Below, in pieces: positions 21,673 to 32,528 of a stretch of DNA of 64,000 bases. Numbering within the stretch: the stretch's first letter is position 1; every line of letters starts with the position of its first letter. The stretch spans positions 1 through 64,000 of the forward strand of contig JACONQ010000010.1 of the NCBI GenBank assembly GCA_014281115.1, written 5' to 3'. Below the pieces are notes generated by a model. It had not been told where the DNA came from and did not search any database. It saw nothing but the letters and a program-made list of their open reading frames with translations. The stretch is from Laburnicola sp. R22_1 (Eukaryota; Ascomycota; Dothideomycetes; Pleosporales; Didymosphaeriaceae). The translations under genes were made by a program, and so were the position numbers.

Positions 21673-22664
21673 TTAACCCTCAAATAGAGATCGCATGTCT
21701 GTAACTCGCTGTTGCTTTTCTGTAAGATCTTCATTTGCCTCTCCCCACCAGCAAGAGCGGCATTGCATCAATGGCTCTTCCACTTCTGTGAACGTATCTC
21801 CAAGCGTCATTATGACGCGCCCATTCCATCTCTCGCTCTCCCCGGCCGCTAGTATGCCATCTTTGCCATAGGTTTCAACCCTTGATGACTGCTTTGCTAT
21901 TGCGGAGTAGACAAGGGCAAGTCCAACATGCCGAGAGTTGGTGACTGGGAGACCATGAGGCACAATTGGACTTGCTAGGTGTTGAAGAAGCATGTTGCTA
22001 AACGTTGCAGACGGTGCGACTCCCGATATAGGAATATTGTGGCGGATAAGAGTCAATCGCAGTGTTCGTATGAGCGTCGTTAGCTGATAGAAATTAGTGC
22101 CTACGGAGTAAACTAGGGGTAAAGTGACAACCCCCTCCTTTCGTAGCACAGTATACAGGCATGCTGTGTTCCGGCGTGTATGCTCCCTCCGGTGCTCGAT
22201 CTCTTCATCATCCTTGAGGCCAACATGATGAAGTTTGAAGTTCCTTTCAAATTCACATCGGCGGTCTTCCACAGTGACTCCACTTCGACTTCCTCTTCAT
22301 TTAGCTTATTACATTCTGATGTGGTTTGTGGTGCAGGTTCCAAGGATTTAATTAGAAATATTGCATCGCCACCTAATCCGGCATTGGCAATCGCGATGTC
22401 AAAGGTGGTATGCTCTGTGTCGATCGTGTAGAATTCATGCACCAGCGAAGACCACGATGATGTATCTGTTTCGATGTATCTCAGTCTATTGGAGAGGAAA
22501 TCGTTTTGTGGTGGTGACACGAGATCGAGTACCACAACGTGAGCTCCGCGCTCGAGGAGGATTTGAACAGCGGACAGCCCAATCCCGGATGAACCACCAG
22601 TAACTACCGCCACGAGATTATCCAATGACGGGATATCACTCTCCTGTATTTTCAGTGTGGCCAT
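21673..22664 (-). pseudogene. Short-chain dehydrogenase/reductase (SDR), frameshifted
   Basis: Starts MATLKIQESDIPSLDNL, then the NAD(P)-binding TGGSSGIG, the NAG motif (IANAGLGG) and the N of ADVNLKGT. After STGGS the frame changes: the active-site stretch SMPVYCATKGG (YxxxK) lies in a second frame near 22150, and the C-terminal part (LIRTLRLTLIRHNIPISG onward to RSLFEG) in a third. One switch is at a run of five C on the + strand (22131-22135). These could be true indels or homopolymer errors of long-read assembly. Full-length otherwise, about 300 residues. Likely an oxidoreductase of the metabolite cluster. Confidence 0.8.
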
Positions 22665-22869
22665 TTCGCTGAGAATATGGAAATACAGTGATTTTATGAG
22701 GTGCGCTCCCATGATTATATATCCTAGTCCAAGCTTCGGATATTCCTTTTCTAGGACAACCACCTGTCTCAAAATCTAATTTGTCATCGTGCACGAGCAA
22801 ATCATGCCCCGGAATATGGTAACCGGCATGGCTTGGAGAATTCAAGCTGCCCGCAGTACTGTACCGTTA

Positions 22870-24192
22870 CAGTACTAAGCCAAAAGTCTGTTCCCCGCAG
22901 GGGTAAGCGAGGTCCGCCATCATCACCACCCCGTCGCGCAGAGCGCTCCGGCACCCCCAATATCGCTCCCGGAGAGTTGATAATTGATATAGAGATAATT
23001 ATTTGATCAATATTTTGTTTGATACCCGCGCGCACGCCGGAGAGCAAGTAGGCGGCGCGGCATACTAAGTATAAGCTTGCGAATCAGCGAATCAGGGATC
23101 CTACGCCAGCAATCTTTCAACGCCGCGCAGAAGGTCTCAAAGTCCTCGTCGCCGTCGCCAAGGTCGCCCATATTGGGGTAACGCTTATGGAGTTCTCTCT
23201 TGAGGGACCACCAGAGATGTTCGATGGGGTTGATGTCGGGGAATAACGCGGCCACTCGATCGGTTGTATGCCGTGTTCCGCCAAAAAATCGAGCGACTGT
23301 CGCGCCCTGTGGATGGGCGCGTTGTCGTGCATATAGATATCTCCTGCGTGATAATTACAGAGGAGTCCTTCGCGTAGAGCTTCAATATAACTCCATGCGC
23401 TGTATCCTTTGCGACGAGCTGCTGGGTCCCTGGGCATGATCACTAAGGGACTCCGCCGAACCCGCCCTCTCCGATCAAGCCAGATACTCGCCCACACCAT
23501 TGTCGCGCGAGATCTTGATATAACTGTCTCCTCGATCATCTTATGTCTCTATTTCTTGTGTAGGAGGCGAAAAACCCATGTAGATGTGCCGCCGGAGCGT
23601 CTTTGAATAGAGCACTCATCTGAGAACTGGAAGGGCTGTCCGCGCCAATCCTAATTGCGATATTCCCGTTCGAATTGACGCCTCTCCTGGGCCACCGCGC
23701 GAGTGATCTTGGGCTTCCGCGCTGCCCGGAAGTTGGTCAGGCTCTCTGCCTTCAATGCGCGATATGCAGTCGTTCGAGAGATGCGGCGGAGGGAGGCCTC
23801 GCGGAGGAGGGCTGGGTATTCGATCCTCGGGTTTTTTCGTGCCTCTCGATAGAGTACACGCTTGTCATGTGTATTAAGCGCCTGGGGACGCCCTGATCGA
23901 GGCCGCGATTGATTGTGGTGTTGTTCTCCATATCTCTGAAGTGTTTTGTTGATGCAGCGACGCGTACAGTTAAACTCCTCAGCCAACTCCCGCGATGACG
24001 CGCCCGCCTCACACTTCGCGATAATTAAATCCCGTTGCTGGACAGATAATTCGGCATTGCGGCGACGATTTCCTGAAATTTCTACACCAAAAGAGCTCAT
24101 ATTGGTGGAGTAATGTAGTGTTGAAAATAGGGTGTTGGTGTTGGTGTACGCGCGTTAGCGTGTTGGGGGAACAGACTTTTGGCTTGGCACTG
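22870..24192. mobile_element. Tc1/mariner transposon
   Basis: Inverted ends of about 28 bp: ACAGTACTAAGCCAAAAGTC near 22870 and GACTTTTGGCTTGGCACTGT ending 24192, flanked by TA on both sides. The 1323-bp length is typical. It lies in the intergenic space between the SDR start and the terpene synthase stop, so it disrupts neither. Confidence 0.92.
23007..24100 (-). pseudogene. Tc1/mariner transposase
   Basis: N-terminal helix-turn-helix pair (LSVQQRDLIIAKCEAGASSR and CTRRCINKTLQRYGEQHH). Catalytic Asp 1 in QFSDECSI, Asp 2 in YMHDNAPIHRA, and NPIEHLWWSLKRE around the third acidic position. In-frame TAGs at 23651 and about 23550 replace codons that would be TGG in related sequences. A one-base shift follows IEWPRYSP near 23240, at a run of C; adding one base restores PDINPIEHLWW. 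Nonsense changes are G-to-A transitions as expected of RIP. Confidence 0.88.
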
Positions 24193-24377
24193 TACCAGAT
24201 AACACTGATTTGATTTGAAAAACAAGAAGATTTCCTTTACTGTGAACTAAGCTATCATGAAGAATACTTCGCGCACGTTCCGTACACGGTAGTGAACTAA
24301 GCATCTATTCTATGATAACGCGGGGTAGTCTTGCTCCAAAGCTCGTTCCTACTCATCTGGAACTCTAGTCCTTCCAC

Positions 24378-25432
24378 CTAATGGCTCAGCGCTTCTTGCC
24401 CTTCGTCTCTGGTTCCAGCTCTGAAAGCATCCATGGCTAGTACACCATGAACTCTTTCCCATTCCCTGACCATGCTCCACAATACCCGTTTTTCCGCCTC
24501 AGTACCCATACCCGCTTCGTCGCTCACTAGTTTAACAGCAGAACAAAGCACTGCACCTTCCACGTTCCTGGTTAAGGAAGCCTTTAGCTCCTTCTCAAAA
24601 GAGTATATGTCGTTGACAACCGAGATTTGGCGGGAGCAGTTCTCCTGCAGCTTTTGAACGAGTTCTTGCTGTGAGGTCGATAGCCGAAAACCCATCGAGA
24701 ACTTCATAAGCGCAGACAGTAGCCTAGGAGTTTTGGTAAATCATAAATCAAGATGCGGTGCCAATAATAACCTACGCTTTTCCCAAGTCCCGCTCTCGAT
24801 ACTTTAAATAATTTCCCAGGCCCCTCATGCTAAGACGTTCTCGGTCTGTCTGTGCTCTCATAAAAGTGAACGTAGGTTCCAGAGCAGAGTTCGCAAGTTC
24901 GAAGTCATGCGCACGCATGCTATCCCAGATTTCTAGTAAGATAACTTGTGCTGGTTTTGAGGCTGCGAGAACATTAGCCGAAGCCGCTACCATTCTTCAG
25001 AATAGCTCTTACGATCAGGAGGGATCTCGCCCTTGCTTGTGGAAATGTGAGACTCGTTGTATGTCTTCCCTTCTTCCTAGCTCATATCTTCCAACGCATC
25101 TGTATCACTGTTATTTCAACAAATTCGACGACTCACAACAGGGTTGACCTGCCGTCAACAAGAAACAATAAGGCGAGAAGCTTGCAAGCCAGCCCGATAC
25201 GGTCATTTCGCGCAAGTGGAAAGTACAAGCATGTCACACGCGAGAAGCCCGCAGCGACAAATACTTTTTTTGATCTTTCGTCTGGCCAGTTCCATCGAGA
25301 CAGGAAGTAATCGTCAACTTCCTGGGAGACTTGGTTAACGAGTGGATGGCAAGAGGGCGTCCACACTGAAGGTGGGATTTTCCAACTGTCCACCTCCACG
25401 GAATAGGGCGAGTCTGGTTGCCTAGGCTGCAT
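24378..25432 (-). pseudogene. Class I terpene synthase (sesquiterpene-cyclase type), probably broken
   Basis: Starts MQPRQPDSPYSVEVDSW. N-terminal domain has HPLVNQVSQEVDDYFLSRWNW. The Asp-rich metal motif lies at an exon junction (LLFLVD ... DTDALEDM). The second metal motif is canonical: NDIYSFEKE (NSE triad). Also ALEPTFTFMRAQTDRERLSMRGLGNYLKYRERDLGKA joined to LLSALMKFSMGFRL through an intron. C-terminus EWERVHGVLAMDAF. An in-frame TAG at 25077 follows LEDMS, where the family continues with an EEG-like stretch; a single C-to-T from CAG would create it. The start codon lies only 22 bp from the left duplication of a hAT insertion, so its promoter is displaced by 3.2 kb. The enzyme would ionise farnesyl or a related diphosphate and cyclise it; the product cannot be read from sequence. 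Confidence 0.82.
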
Positions 25433-25462
25433 GATAGGACCGAGTCTCCTCCGGGTTGGGGG

Positions 25463-28400
25463 CAGAGTTGTCAACAATCAAACAAAGTCAAATTTAAAGC
25501 TCAAATTTTGCTTGTTTGACGATTTCTTAGTGTTGTAGTCTTATTTGATTGCTTTGGCAAGGCTGTAGAGGCGGTTTTGTTTGACTTGTTTGTTTGAATT
25601 TGAGCAATTTAAGAAGCCTTAAAAGGCGCTTTCTATAGTGTCATAGGCGGCGGCTCCTCCCAACTTTTTATGCCAAATTCTTCTGCAAGCTTGTTGTCGT
25701 CGTACATAGCCGCTGCCTTTGCGCTTGGAGGCTTAAAACCTGCTTGAATCCACTGTTGTGTACACACTAAAGCAGCCAATAGCTGGCTGCCCACTTTGCG
25801 CCTCTGTGGCTCAAGTATATCGCCAGTGCCTGTAAACACCCGCTCATAATCAGCGCTAGAGGCAGGGATAGTTAACACATCTAGCGCCAATCGTGAAAGA
25901 TTTGGGTACTTTGGTTTCAGTTGTTGCCAATATTGTATAGCTGTAAGCCCCTGTTTGTGTTGTAGAGCTGTCCACATAGGCTCTTTAAGCCAGCTCTCAT
26001 ACTCATCCTCCGCCTCTATCGCCACGTCGTCGTCGTCAAGTATCGAGTCGATCGCTTCGTCAAAGCTGCTTATTACAGGCTTTGGCAATGGTGTTATTGT
26101 TGTAGCGGCCGCGCGGGCGGGCTTATAGCGAGCCCAAAGCTGCTCGAATTTTGCGTGTGCGGCGCTGAGTTGTGTAGGTTTGCTGCGCTAGAAGCGCTTG
26201 CAATAGGACTTATATCGCGGGTGCAGAATTGTGGCAGTGTAATAGATGGGACTTTTGAGTAACTTGTCAAAGTAAGCGCTCGCTTTACGCCTTGCGGCGC
26301 GTAGGTTGATAGGCAGGTGATCCTTGGGCGCCTCAAATAGCTCGTAGTTGACGTTTTCATACGCCTGAAGGCGAGCATCTAGCTCAGTAATCAGAGACTC
26401 AAACACAGGTATAACCTCGTACAAGGCGCCGTGGGTGCCAGCTTTGCTGCGACCTTGCAAGCGATCGGTTGCAAACTTAAGCGGCTGAAGTACTGCAATA
26501 TACTCCGTAATCACCGCCCAGTCTGCAGCTGTAAGCCCACCTGATCGCATCCATCGCGGCGCGTCAGGCAGCTTCTTATTGCGTAGTTTTGCCTGTTCGT
26601 CAGCATCCTCTGTCTCTTTGATGTGGTACGAGGCATATGAGTTAATGGCTTGTTGTAGCTCAACACCGCGCTCAAAGCAGTCATGATAGCTGTTCCAACG
26701 CGTAACAACCGGCTTGATTGGCTCGCGGAGACCGCCTGTAACGCCTACAGGCATCTCACCAGCAGCATCGCGCTGACAGTCACTAAAGATACCCCATTGC
26801 TTCGGCGTGTTGATGTAGCTGATGATGTTGAGAAACACGCCAAGCGGACTATCTCTCCGCCACTCCTGTATGTAAAAATCTTCTTCTTTTATATGTTCAG
26901 CGGCGTTGTCGTACGCCTCAGAGTCTCTGCCAAACATGATAGTTTGGCCGATAAGGTTAAGTATGTGGCAAGCGCAGCGGAGGCGTCTATTGGCAGCGCT
27001 GAAGCTGTACATTGTGCCAAGTTTGTTGATAGCAGTATCGTTGTTGTAGGCGTTATCAAGCACAAAGTAGCCGAGTTTGTTGCTGTTGATTTCAAAGTAT
27101 CGCAAGATTCGCGCGACAGCGTTAGCTATCGCCTCGCCGGTGTGCGCGCCAACCAGCTGCGGCAGCGCGATGGGAAGGTCAACTATATCGCCTTGAGCGT
27201 CAGCGTAGTGTGCAACAACAGCAAAGAAGCCACGTTTGCCGCCTTTAGTCGTCCAACCATCGAAGCTCACGTGTATCTTGCTGCTTGCCTCAGACAACGC
27301 GCGCTTAACCTGAGGCTGTAGCCAGCTGTAGAGCCTCATTACAAAAGCCGACACGCTGTTGTGAGACCTCCATAGCGCTGCCTCTGCCTCTGGGTTAGCG
27401 AACCTTATCATCGCGCGGAAGGACTCAGTCTCAAACTCGCGCAAAGGTCTGTTGTTGTTAACCAGCCACAGCACTGCGGCCTGCCGAAAACCTTGTACGT
27501 CGAAGTTACCCAGCTCCCGATAGACCTCTTGGCTGAGTGTAAGACCTCTGTTAAGCGTTATCCGTATAGATTGTTGGCCGGGTTTGCGCTCTGTTTGGTA
27601 TACAACAGGGCCGTCCTTGCTAAGTCTATGGCTGCGCTGGTCGCTGGCGAGGTGTAAGATGGCGGCGCTGGTTGCGAGAGTAACCTAGTGTAAGCCGCCT
27701 TTCTGCTTGTTGATGTGGCAGTACCTGCACAGGAAGTAGAGCTTCTTAGGCTTAGTGTGCTCCTTCCAAATCCGCCAGCCGTGCCTGTACACCTAGCTGG
27801 GAGTGCCTCGAGGCGTAGTAAGAGGTGGCGCAAAGCCCTTTAATCGCGGCCAGTCAACACTATTAAAGTTAGTAAAGTCGATAGGCGGCGCGGCGTCTTC
27901 CTCCACTGAAGCCTCTGTGGCAGCACTGCTAAAAGCGCGCGGTTGAATAGTGGCTGTAGGCGGCTTATTAGCCACTAACTGCGACTCCCAGGCTGGCTTA
28001 TTAGCGGGTTGAAAGGCCTGTGAGGCTTGGAGTATAGGCTGTGGTGATGCCCGCCGAGCGCGCTCCTCCGGCTGGGTTGGCGGCTCTATAGACAGCTCTG
28101 GCGTACTTTCTGGCGGCTCTATAGGCTCTATAGGCGATTCTGGCGCGTGTTCAGGCACCTCAATAGGCGACTCTGTTGGCTGGGTTGGCTGGGTGCCGTC
28201 GCCTTCGCGCTTCTTGTATGTGGGCTTGGGCGTGCGATGGGGGCGTTTAGGGGGGTTGCCGGCTTCTTTAGCGGCCTCGAGGCTACGCTTAGGGGCCATG
28301 GTAAGCGTGAAGGTAAGCAAAGGCGCGAGAGAATAAGCTGTTGACAAGAAATAGTAAGCCAAAGTATAGGGTTAGGTAGCTGTTGACGCGTTGTAGTACG

Positions 28401-28693
28401 CGTTGTAGTACGCGGAAAGTACGCGATAGCTGCCTTACTAAGCCAGCTACAACACTAAGAAATCCATTATTAGCTGCTATTACACCTATCCCAACAACCT
28501 TACCTCTATAGCAGCTGCAACACTATAGGTATGTTAAGCGAGTTAATCAAGATCAAATTATCTTGACAAAAATTTACAGATTTGATTGTTTAGCTTATTA
28601 AAATAGCAGCGGAGACTCTTGTTTGGTTGAATTTGACCAAGTCAAACAAGATCAATCAAAATTTTGACGCATGCTTGATTACTGACAACTCTG
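25463..28693. mobile_element. hAT transposon with perfect 8-bp target duplication
   Basis: Ends CAGAGTTGTCAACAATCAA (left) and TTGATTACTGACAACTCTG (right) are inverted repeats. The 8-bp duplication GTTGGGGG lies at 25455-25462 and 28694-28701. The 3231-bp element carries one transposase gene in one frame. Subterminal TTTGACTTG/CAAGTCAAA words recur, likely transposase sites. Confidence 0.95.
25633..28299 (-). pseudogene. hAT transposase with three nonsense codons
   Basis: One continuous frame from MAPKRSLEAAKEAGN (28299) to the stop at 25633 is interrupted only by TAG at 27793, 27685 and 26188. Each is explained by TGG to TAG, a G-to-A change on the coding strand. Parts: Pro/Glu-rich N-terminus (repeats of PIEP/PTQP); BED-type finger (LYFLCRYCHINK ... 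ILHL); catalytic core with VSFDGWTTKGGKRGFFAVVAHY and FVLDNAYNNDTAI, then CACHILNLIGQ and TRWNSYHD; C-terminal dimerisation region with YWQQLKPKYPNLSRLALDVL and SADYERVF. No frameshift. Recently dead, or cross-mobilisable because the ends are intact. Confidence 0.92.
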
Positions 28694-28718
28694 GTTGGGG
28701 GTATGACGATAGGCGACC

Positions 28719-29036
28719 GTGGCGCGTAACGAATCCGGTCTTGTCAGACGATATTTGACATTTCTATTCTATTTGACCAAACAATCGGTTTTAGTGGTTG
28801 ATTGGCCAACAAAAGTCCCAGAGCACTGGCCTGGGATAGACGCCGACATCTTGGCGAAGGCAACTCGGCTAATCAGACCTGGCGCAAGCTTATTGGACAT
28901 TGAACGTATGGTAAGCGCCATAGGGCTATTTCCAACTGATGAAATGGACCACCCAAGCTTAACAATATCAACTCCGAAAGCTAGAGTAAGGCTGCGATTT
29001 GCGTATCCCGGATACAGGGTACTGGACCTTTCCTAA
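28719..29036 (+). CDS. Unrecognised short open frame
   Basis: 105 codons opening with GTG and ending at TAA before 29037; family not recognised. It contains hydrophobic FLFYLTKQSVLVVDW and a possible helix LLDIERMVSAIGLF. It lies just after the hAT duplication, where the original upstream region of the terpene synthase would be, and could be a remnant of a gene or chance. No ATG at the start. Low support. Confidence 0.2.
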   Translation: MARNESGLVRRYLTFLFYLTKQSVLVVDWPTKVPEHWPGIDADILAKATRLIRPGASLLDIERMVSAIGLFPTDEMDHPSLTISTPKARVRLRFAYPGYRVLDLS

Positions 29037-29057
29037 ATAGGAAGAATCCCGACGAGG

Positions 29058-30106
29058 CTACGAGCTACACCACATACGTACAGCGTCGACTTGCGGCAGA
29101 GTACCGTCCTTATCTACGAATACTGCTGAAGTTCCTTCTCGGTTCAATCCCGCAGCTGGTCTCGGAGCTGAGCACTCCGAGTCATTCGTACCCTTCATGG
29201 GTACGCCAACCGGCTCGTACATGCCCCCAGACTTGAGCTGATCAGCGGACGACGTTGCCGCCCAGCATGTATTCCAAACACCCTGATTCAAAGGTACCGC
29301 CTGTCCGAACGTGGCCAATTTGAGAAACCACCGATCCATCTTGGGCTTATCCTCAATGAGGCCAGTGTTGACGACGCCAGGGTGCAGTGCGACCGTTGTC
29401 ACTCGCGGGTGACACTGTGCAAGATCTTGTGCCTGGAGTACGACCGCCAGCTTGCTTTGGCCGTATCTAAGCCATTTGGCCTGCATGATACCCATGGGCA
29501 GGTTGGTCTGGTCGGACATGAGAGATTGGAAGACAATGCCGCCTGTTGGGGTGTATCTGAAGCCGTTGGACGACAGCAAGACAATGCGAACATCCTTGTT
29601 GGACGACGCGGTACGCTCCAGGGTCGGTATCAGGAGCTTGATGAAGAGGGCATGCGACAGATAGTTGATGGCGAACTGAATTTCGTATCCGTCCTTGGAG
29701 ACCCCGGGGCTCCCACCCATAATTCCAGCGTTAGCAATAAAAATGTCCAGCCTGTCTGCAAGCTCAAGAAACCGCTGCGCTGCTTTCTTCACGGAAGTAA
29801 GAGAGCTTTGATCGCATTCAATGAACGTAACCTTAACCCTCGAATTGATGGCCTTAGTCTCGCTGATGACGTTCTTGGCAGCTTCCGCATTACGGCCCGT
29901 GAAGACGACATGTTCTGGGTTATGCTTTGCAAATGCGGCGATTGTTTCCTGCCCAAGCCGGCAGTACCTCGAATGGCAGTCAGCGGGCGTTGCGCATGCC
30001 CAGGTGGGGTGTTTCAGGCAGAATACGTACCCCCAGTCATGAAAACGACCCTGCCTGAAAGATCAGGAATATCTTTCTCCGGATTGTAAGAATTTTTTGG
30101 CGCCAT
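29058..30106 (-). pseudogene. SDR oxidoreductase (retinol-dehydrogenase-like), one frameshift
   Basis: Starts MAPKNSYNPEKDIPDLSG; a 63-bp intron (GTACGT...TCGAG) splits the cofactor motif so that splicing yields TGG-TAGLGR. Directly after this, one G seems to be missing near 29948: the frame must shift to read ETIAAFAKHNPEHVVFTGRN. From there it is open to the end: IANAGIMGG, YGQSK (catalytic YxxxK), HPGVVNTGLI, GGMYEPVGVP. A single-base deletion could be genuine or a long-read error in AGGG/AGG; if an error, the gene is intact. About 330 residues. Fits a cluster redox enzyme. Confidence 0.8.
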
Positions 30107-30641
30107 CGTGGGAGATTATGTCGGTTTGAAGCACAGTATGAGTTCTGGGGCGAAGTGCCGGTGTGGTGTGAATGAAAGACCAAGAATATATATGCACCAA
30201 TGCAATACCGTGCCGCTTTCCATGCCTGCGGCAGCCTGTTCAATCACTATCAGCTGCGGGTGATGCCTTGTCAGTGGGTGCAGCGAACCCACTCCGCCGG
30301 TAATGGGCTCGCTGCAACCAGAATAACTGCTCAAATGTTTCGGAAAACGCCCATATTGGCAACACCCCGGAATTCTGTTTAGCAAGACGTTATTTGGACA
30401 AGTCATCAGAGCACTCATCATGTGACGAAAGATTGTCAAGATACGTTGAGCTCTCCGATGGCCCCACACTTGCACGTGGTGGAGGCCTTACCTACGTAGG
30501 CTATTTTAGGTTGGCTAGAGATTACGTGGGGCAATTTCGTAGGTCGACTTCGGGATTCGTTGATTCGCAACTCTAATATCGTACGAGGTACTGTATTAAT
30601 GGTCTGAATAAGCGGAAATTACGCCAATGCCAGCACCCTTG
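30107..30641. other. Spacer between SDR and P450 genes
   Basis: No coding sequence. Holds the presumed SDR promoter. Normal base composition, no repeats recognised. Confidence 0.5.
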
Positions 30642-32307
30642 TCACTTTCGGGCACCTTCCCGCTGCTTCACTCTTGCCACCAAAGGTGGACTTTCCCACG
30701 TGGTATCCATCTTCGAATCACGGTGCAGTTCCATGTCGGTGTTTACCCATTCGAAGTCGTAAAGATAGATCAATTTCGCAAGGATTGTGTTCATTTCCAT
30801 CCATGCCAGGCTGCCACGATTACCCTAGGTAGCCAAGATCCTCGGAGTTTGCGTGGTTGTGGAAAGTGGCTTACTTTTGGCCAATGCATCCTCTCGGGCC
30901 GCAGGACCACGGCTGCGATGCGTCCAAGTTGTCTTTGTTTCTCCTGTCCGTCCATCTCTCAGGTTTGAAGACCCAAGGGCTGTCGAAATTCTTTGAAGAG
31001 AGACATGCTGCGTAAGGGTTGACGGAGACGATCGTACCCGCTGGTATCCAGTGCCCATCAACAGTGTCACCTCCCTCAGGCACAATTCGTGGAAGGCCTA
31101 GTGGTAGAGAAGGGTACATTCTGAGAGCCTCCAGTATGAAGCCTCGTACTAATGGGATGTTGCCGGTTGATCTCGCCGTGATCTCGGAGTATGCGTTGTA
31201 TCTTGGTCGAATCTGCTGCTTGAGTACCTCCATCAGGTCTGGGTGCTTGAGAAGGTAGTAGAATAGCGTATTCAGAGTTGTATTGCTTGTATCGCTTCCG
31301 GCCTGCAGAATATCGGCCGCGTGTGCCGCCAACTGAATGGTAGACACGTTCCCATTCCCTTTCTCGGTCAAGCTTGTCAAAAAATCGGGTCGACGGTTTT
31401 TGTCCCTCAGGCGCTCTAATATTGTTGCCATAGTGTATTCCCCATGAACTCGATTGTCGTCAAGCAGCTTCTGAACTCTAGACGACATGAAGACCATGAA
31501 GATCCTCGAAAGCCATCGAAACCGTCGCATTGTATCCAAAACTGCGATCTGGTGTAGTGCCTTGTGTATGAATTTAACACTCGGATGTTTGCCTCCATTC
31601 TTCACGGCGTCAAACGTACGACCGAATGCGAGACTGCCAGTGATGTCGAACATGCACATGCGCAGCCAATGCCCTAAATCCACCCCATCTTGCCGACTGC
31701 CTACCTCTCTAATCTTATCTACAAACTGTTCCACGATCTCAGCCACCAGTACTTCTTGGTTCCGCAGTGCGTGCTCGGAAAATGCATGCGAAAGATATCG
31801 CCGTTGACGAGCATTCTCTCCTGGGTCTCGACAAGTTGCAAGTTCATGTGCTCCCTGGTCAATGAAGCTGCTTCCACCATAGAAGTCGCTTTTTATAAGG
31901 GTTCGATGGCCGGGGCGAAATCCGTATATATCCTTCCATGCAGTGGCTGTGTTGAACGAGAGCTCGTTAGGGGCGGAGCGTACCACAGACCTGTATTTAT
32001 CGTGAAAGTCTAGCATAACGAACGGCTGTCGACTCGTAAGGAACGTGTAGAAAAACAGCATGTTGCTCCATGCTGCGAAGCGAGAACCTGGAAACTTATA
32101 AAGTGGATCGCGGATGTGAAAGTAGATCTTTCGACCGAGGAGGATGGTAATCTGAATGCTATCGTAAGCTTGTACTCCGGAGAATAGGTGGAAGCCTCAA
32201 ACCGAGATAGAGAGCGCGAGCCACCACAGCTCACGTAAAGCTTGATGCTCGCTACCTTTGTCCGAAGGCCAGCTCAATAGCGCACAATTAGCAAGTGAAA
32301 ACACCAT
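30642..32307 (-). CDS. Cytochrome P450 (P450-1), apparently intact
   Basis: Main exon up to about 32160, intron 30811-30874 (GTAAGC...GGCAG), last exon 30642-30810. Haem-thiolate motif SCGPRGCIGQN is rebuilt exactly across the last intron, continuing LAWMEMNTILAKLIYLYDFEW and ending EGARK. Also visible: I-helix AGSDTSNTT, ExxR in LEALRMYPSLPLGLPR, PERW. Upstream in frame: KFPGSRFAAWSN and the Pro-rich hinge. The N-terminal anchor exon is uncertain; MVFSLANCALLSW (32307) is a candidate and at least one 5' intron is needed. A monooxygenase of the ER membrane needing a P450 reductase; substrate unknown, plausibly the cluster terpene. Closest relative in the window is the divergent P450-2 (shared APNELSF and WKDIYGF). 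Confidence 0.82.
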
Positions 32308-32528
32308 CTTGTTGGAAGCACGCATTCGCAAAGAATTTTCGGAATGTGCGATGTAGGCTACTTCAGTGGGAAGCTTCGGGATTTGCGCTATTTGGCAGTG
32401 CCCCGGAAAGAGGCGCTTCAATCAACTTTGCCGCAGGGCTCATGCGGAATCTGACCCACCGACTTCTTGCAAGCCATTCTATAGAACATGTACTCAGGAT
32501 CGTGATATCAGTATTGTATCTGTTCATA
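32308..32528. promoter_or_regulatory. Candidate divergent promoter of two P450 genes
   Basis: P450-1 runs left and P450-2 runs right from start candidates at 32307 and 32529, leaving about 220 bp. Paired paralogues sharing one short intergenic space suggests common control, possibly by the Zn2Cys6 regulator. I could not define a binding site. Confidence 0.45.

Noticed and set aside
25047..25310. + strand frame over the terpene synthase
   Set aside because: Antisense to clear terpene synthase exons on the minus strand.
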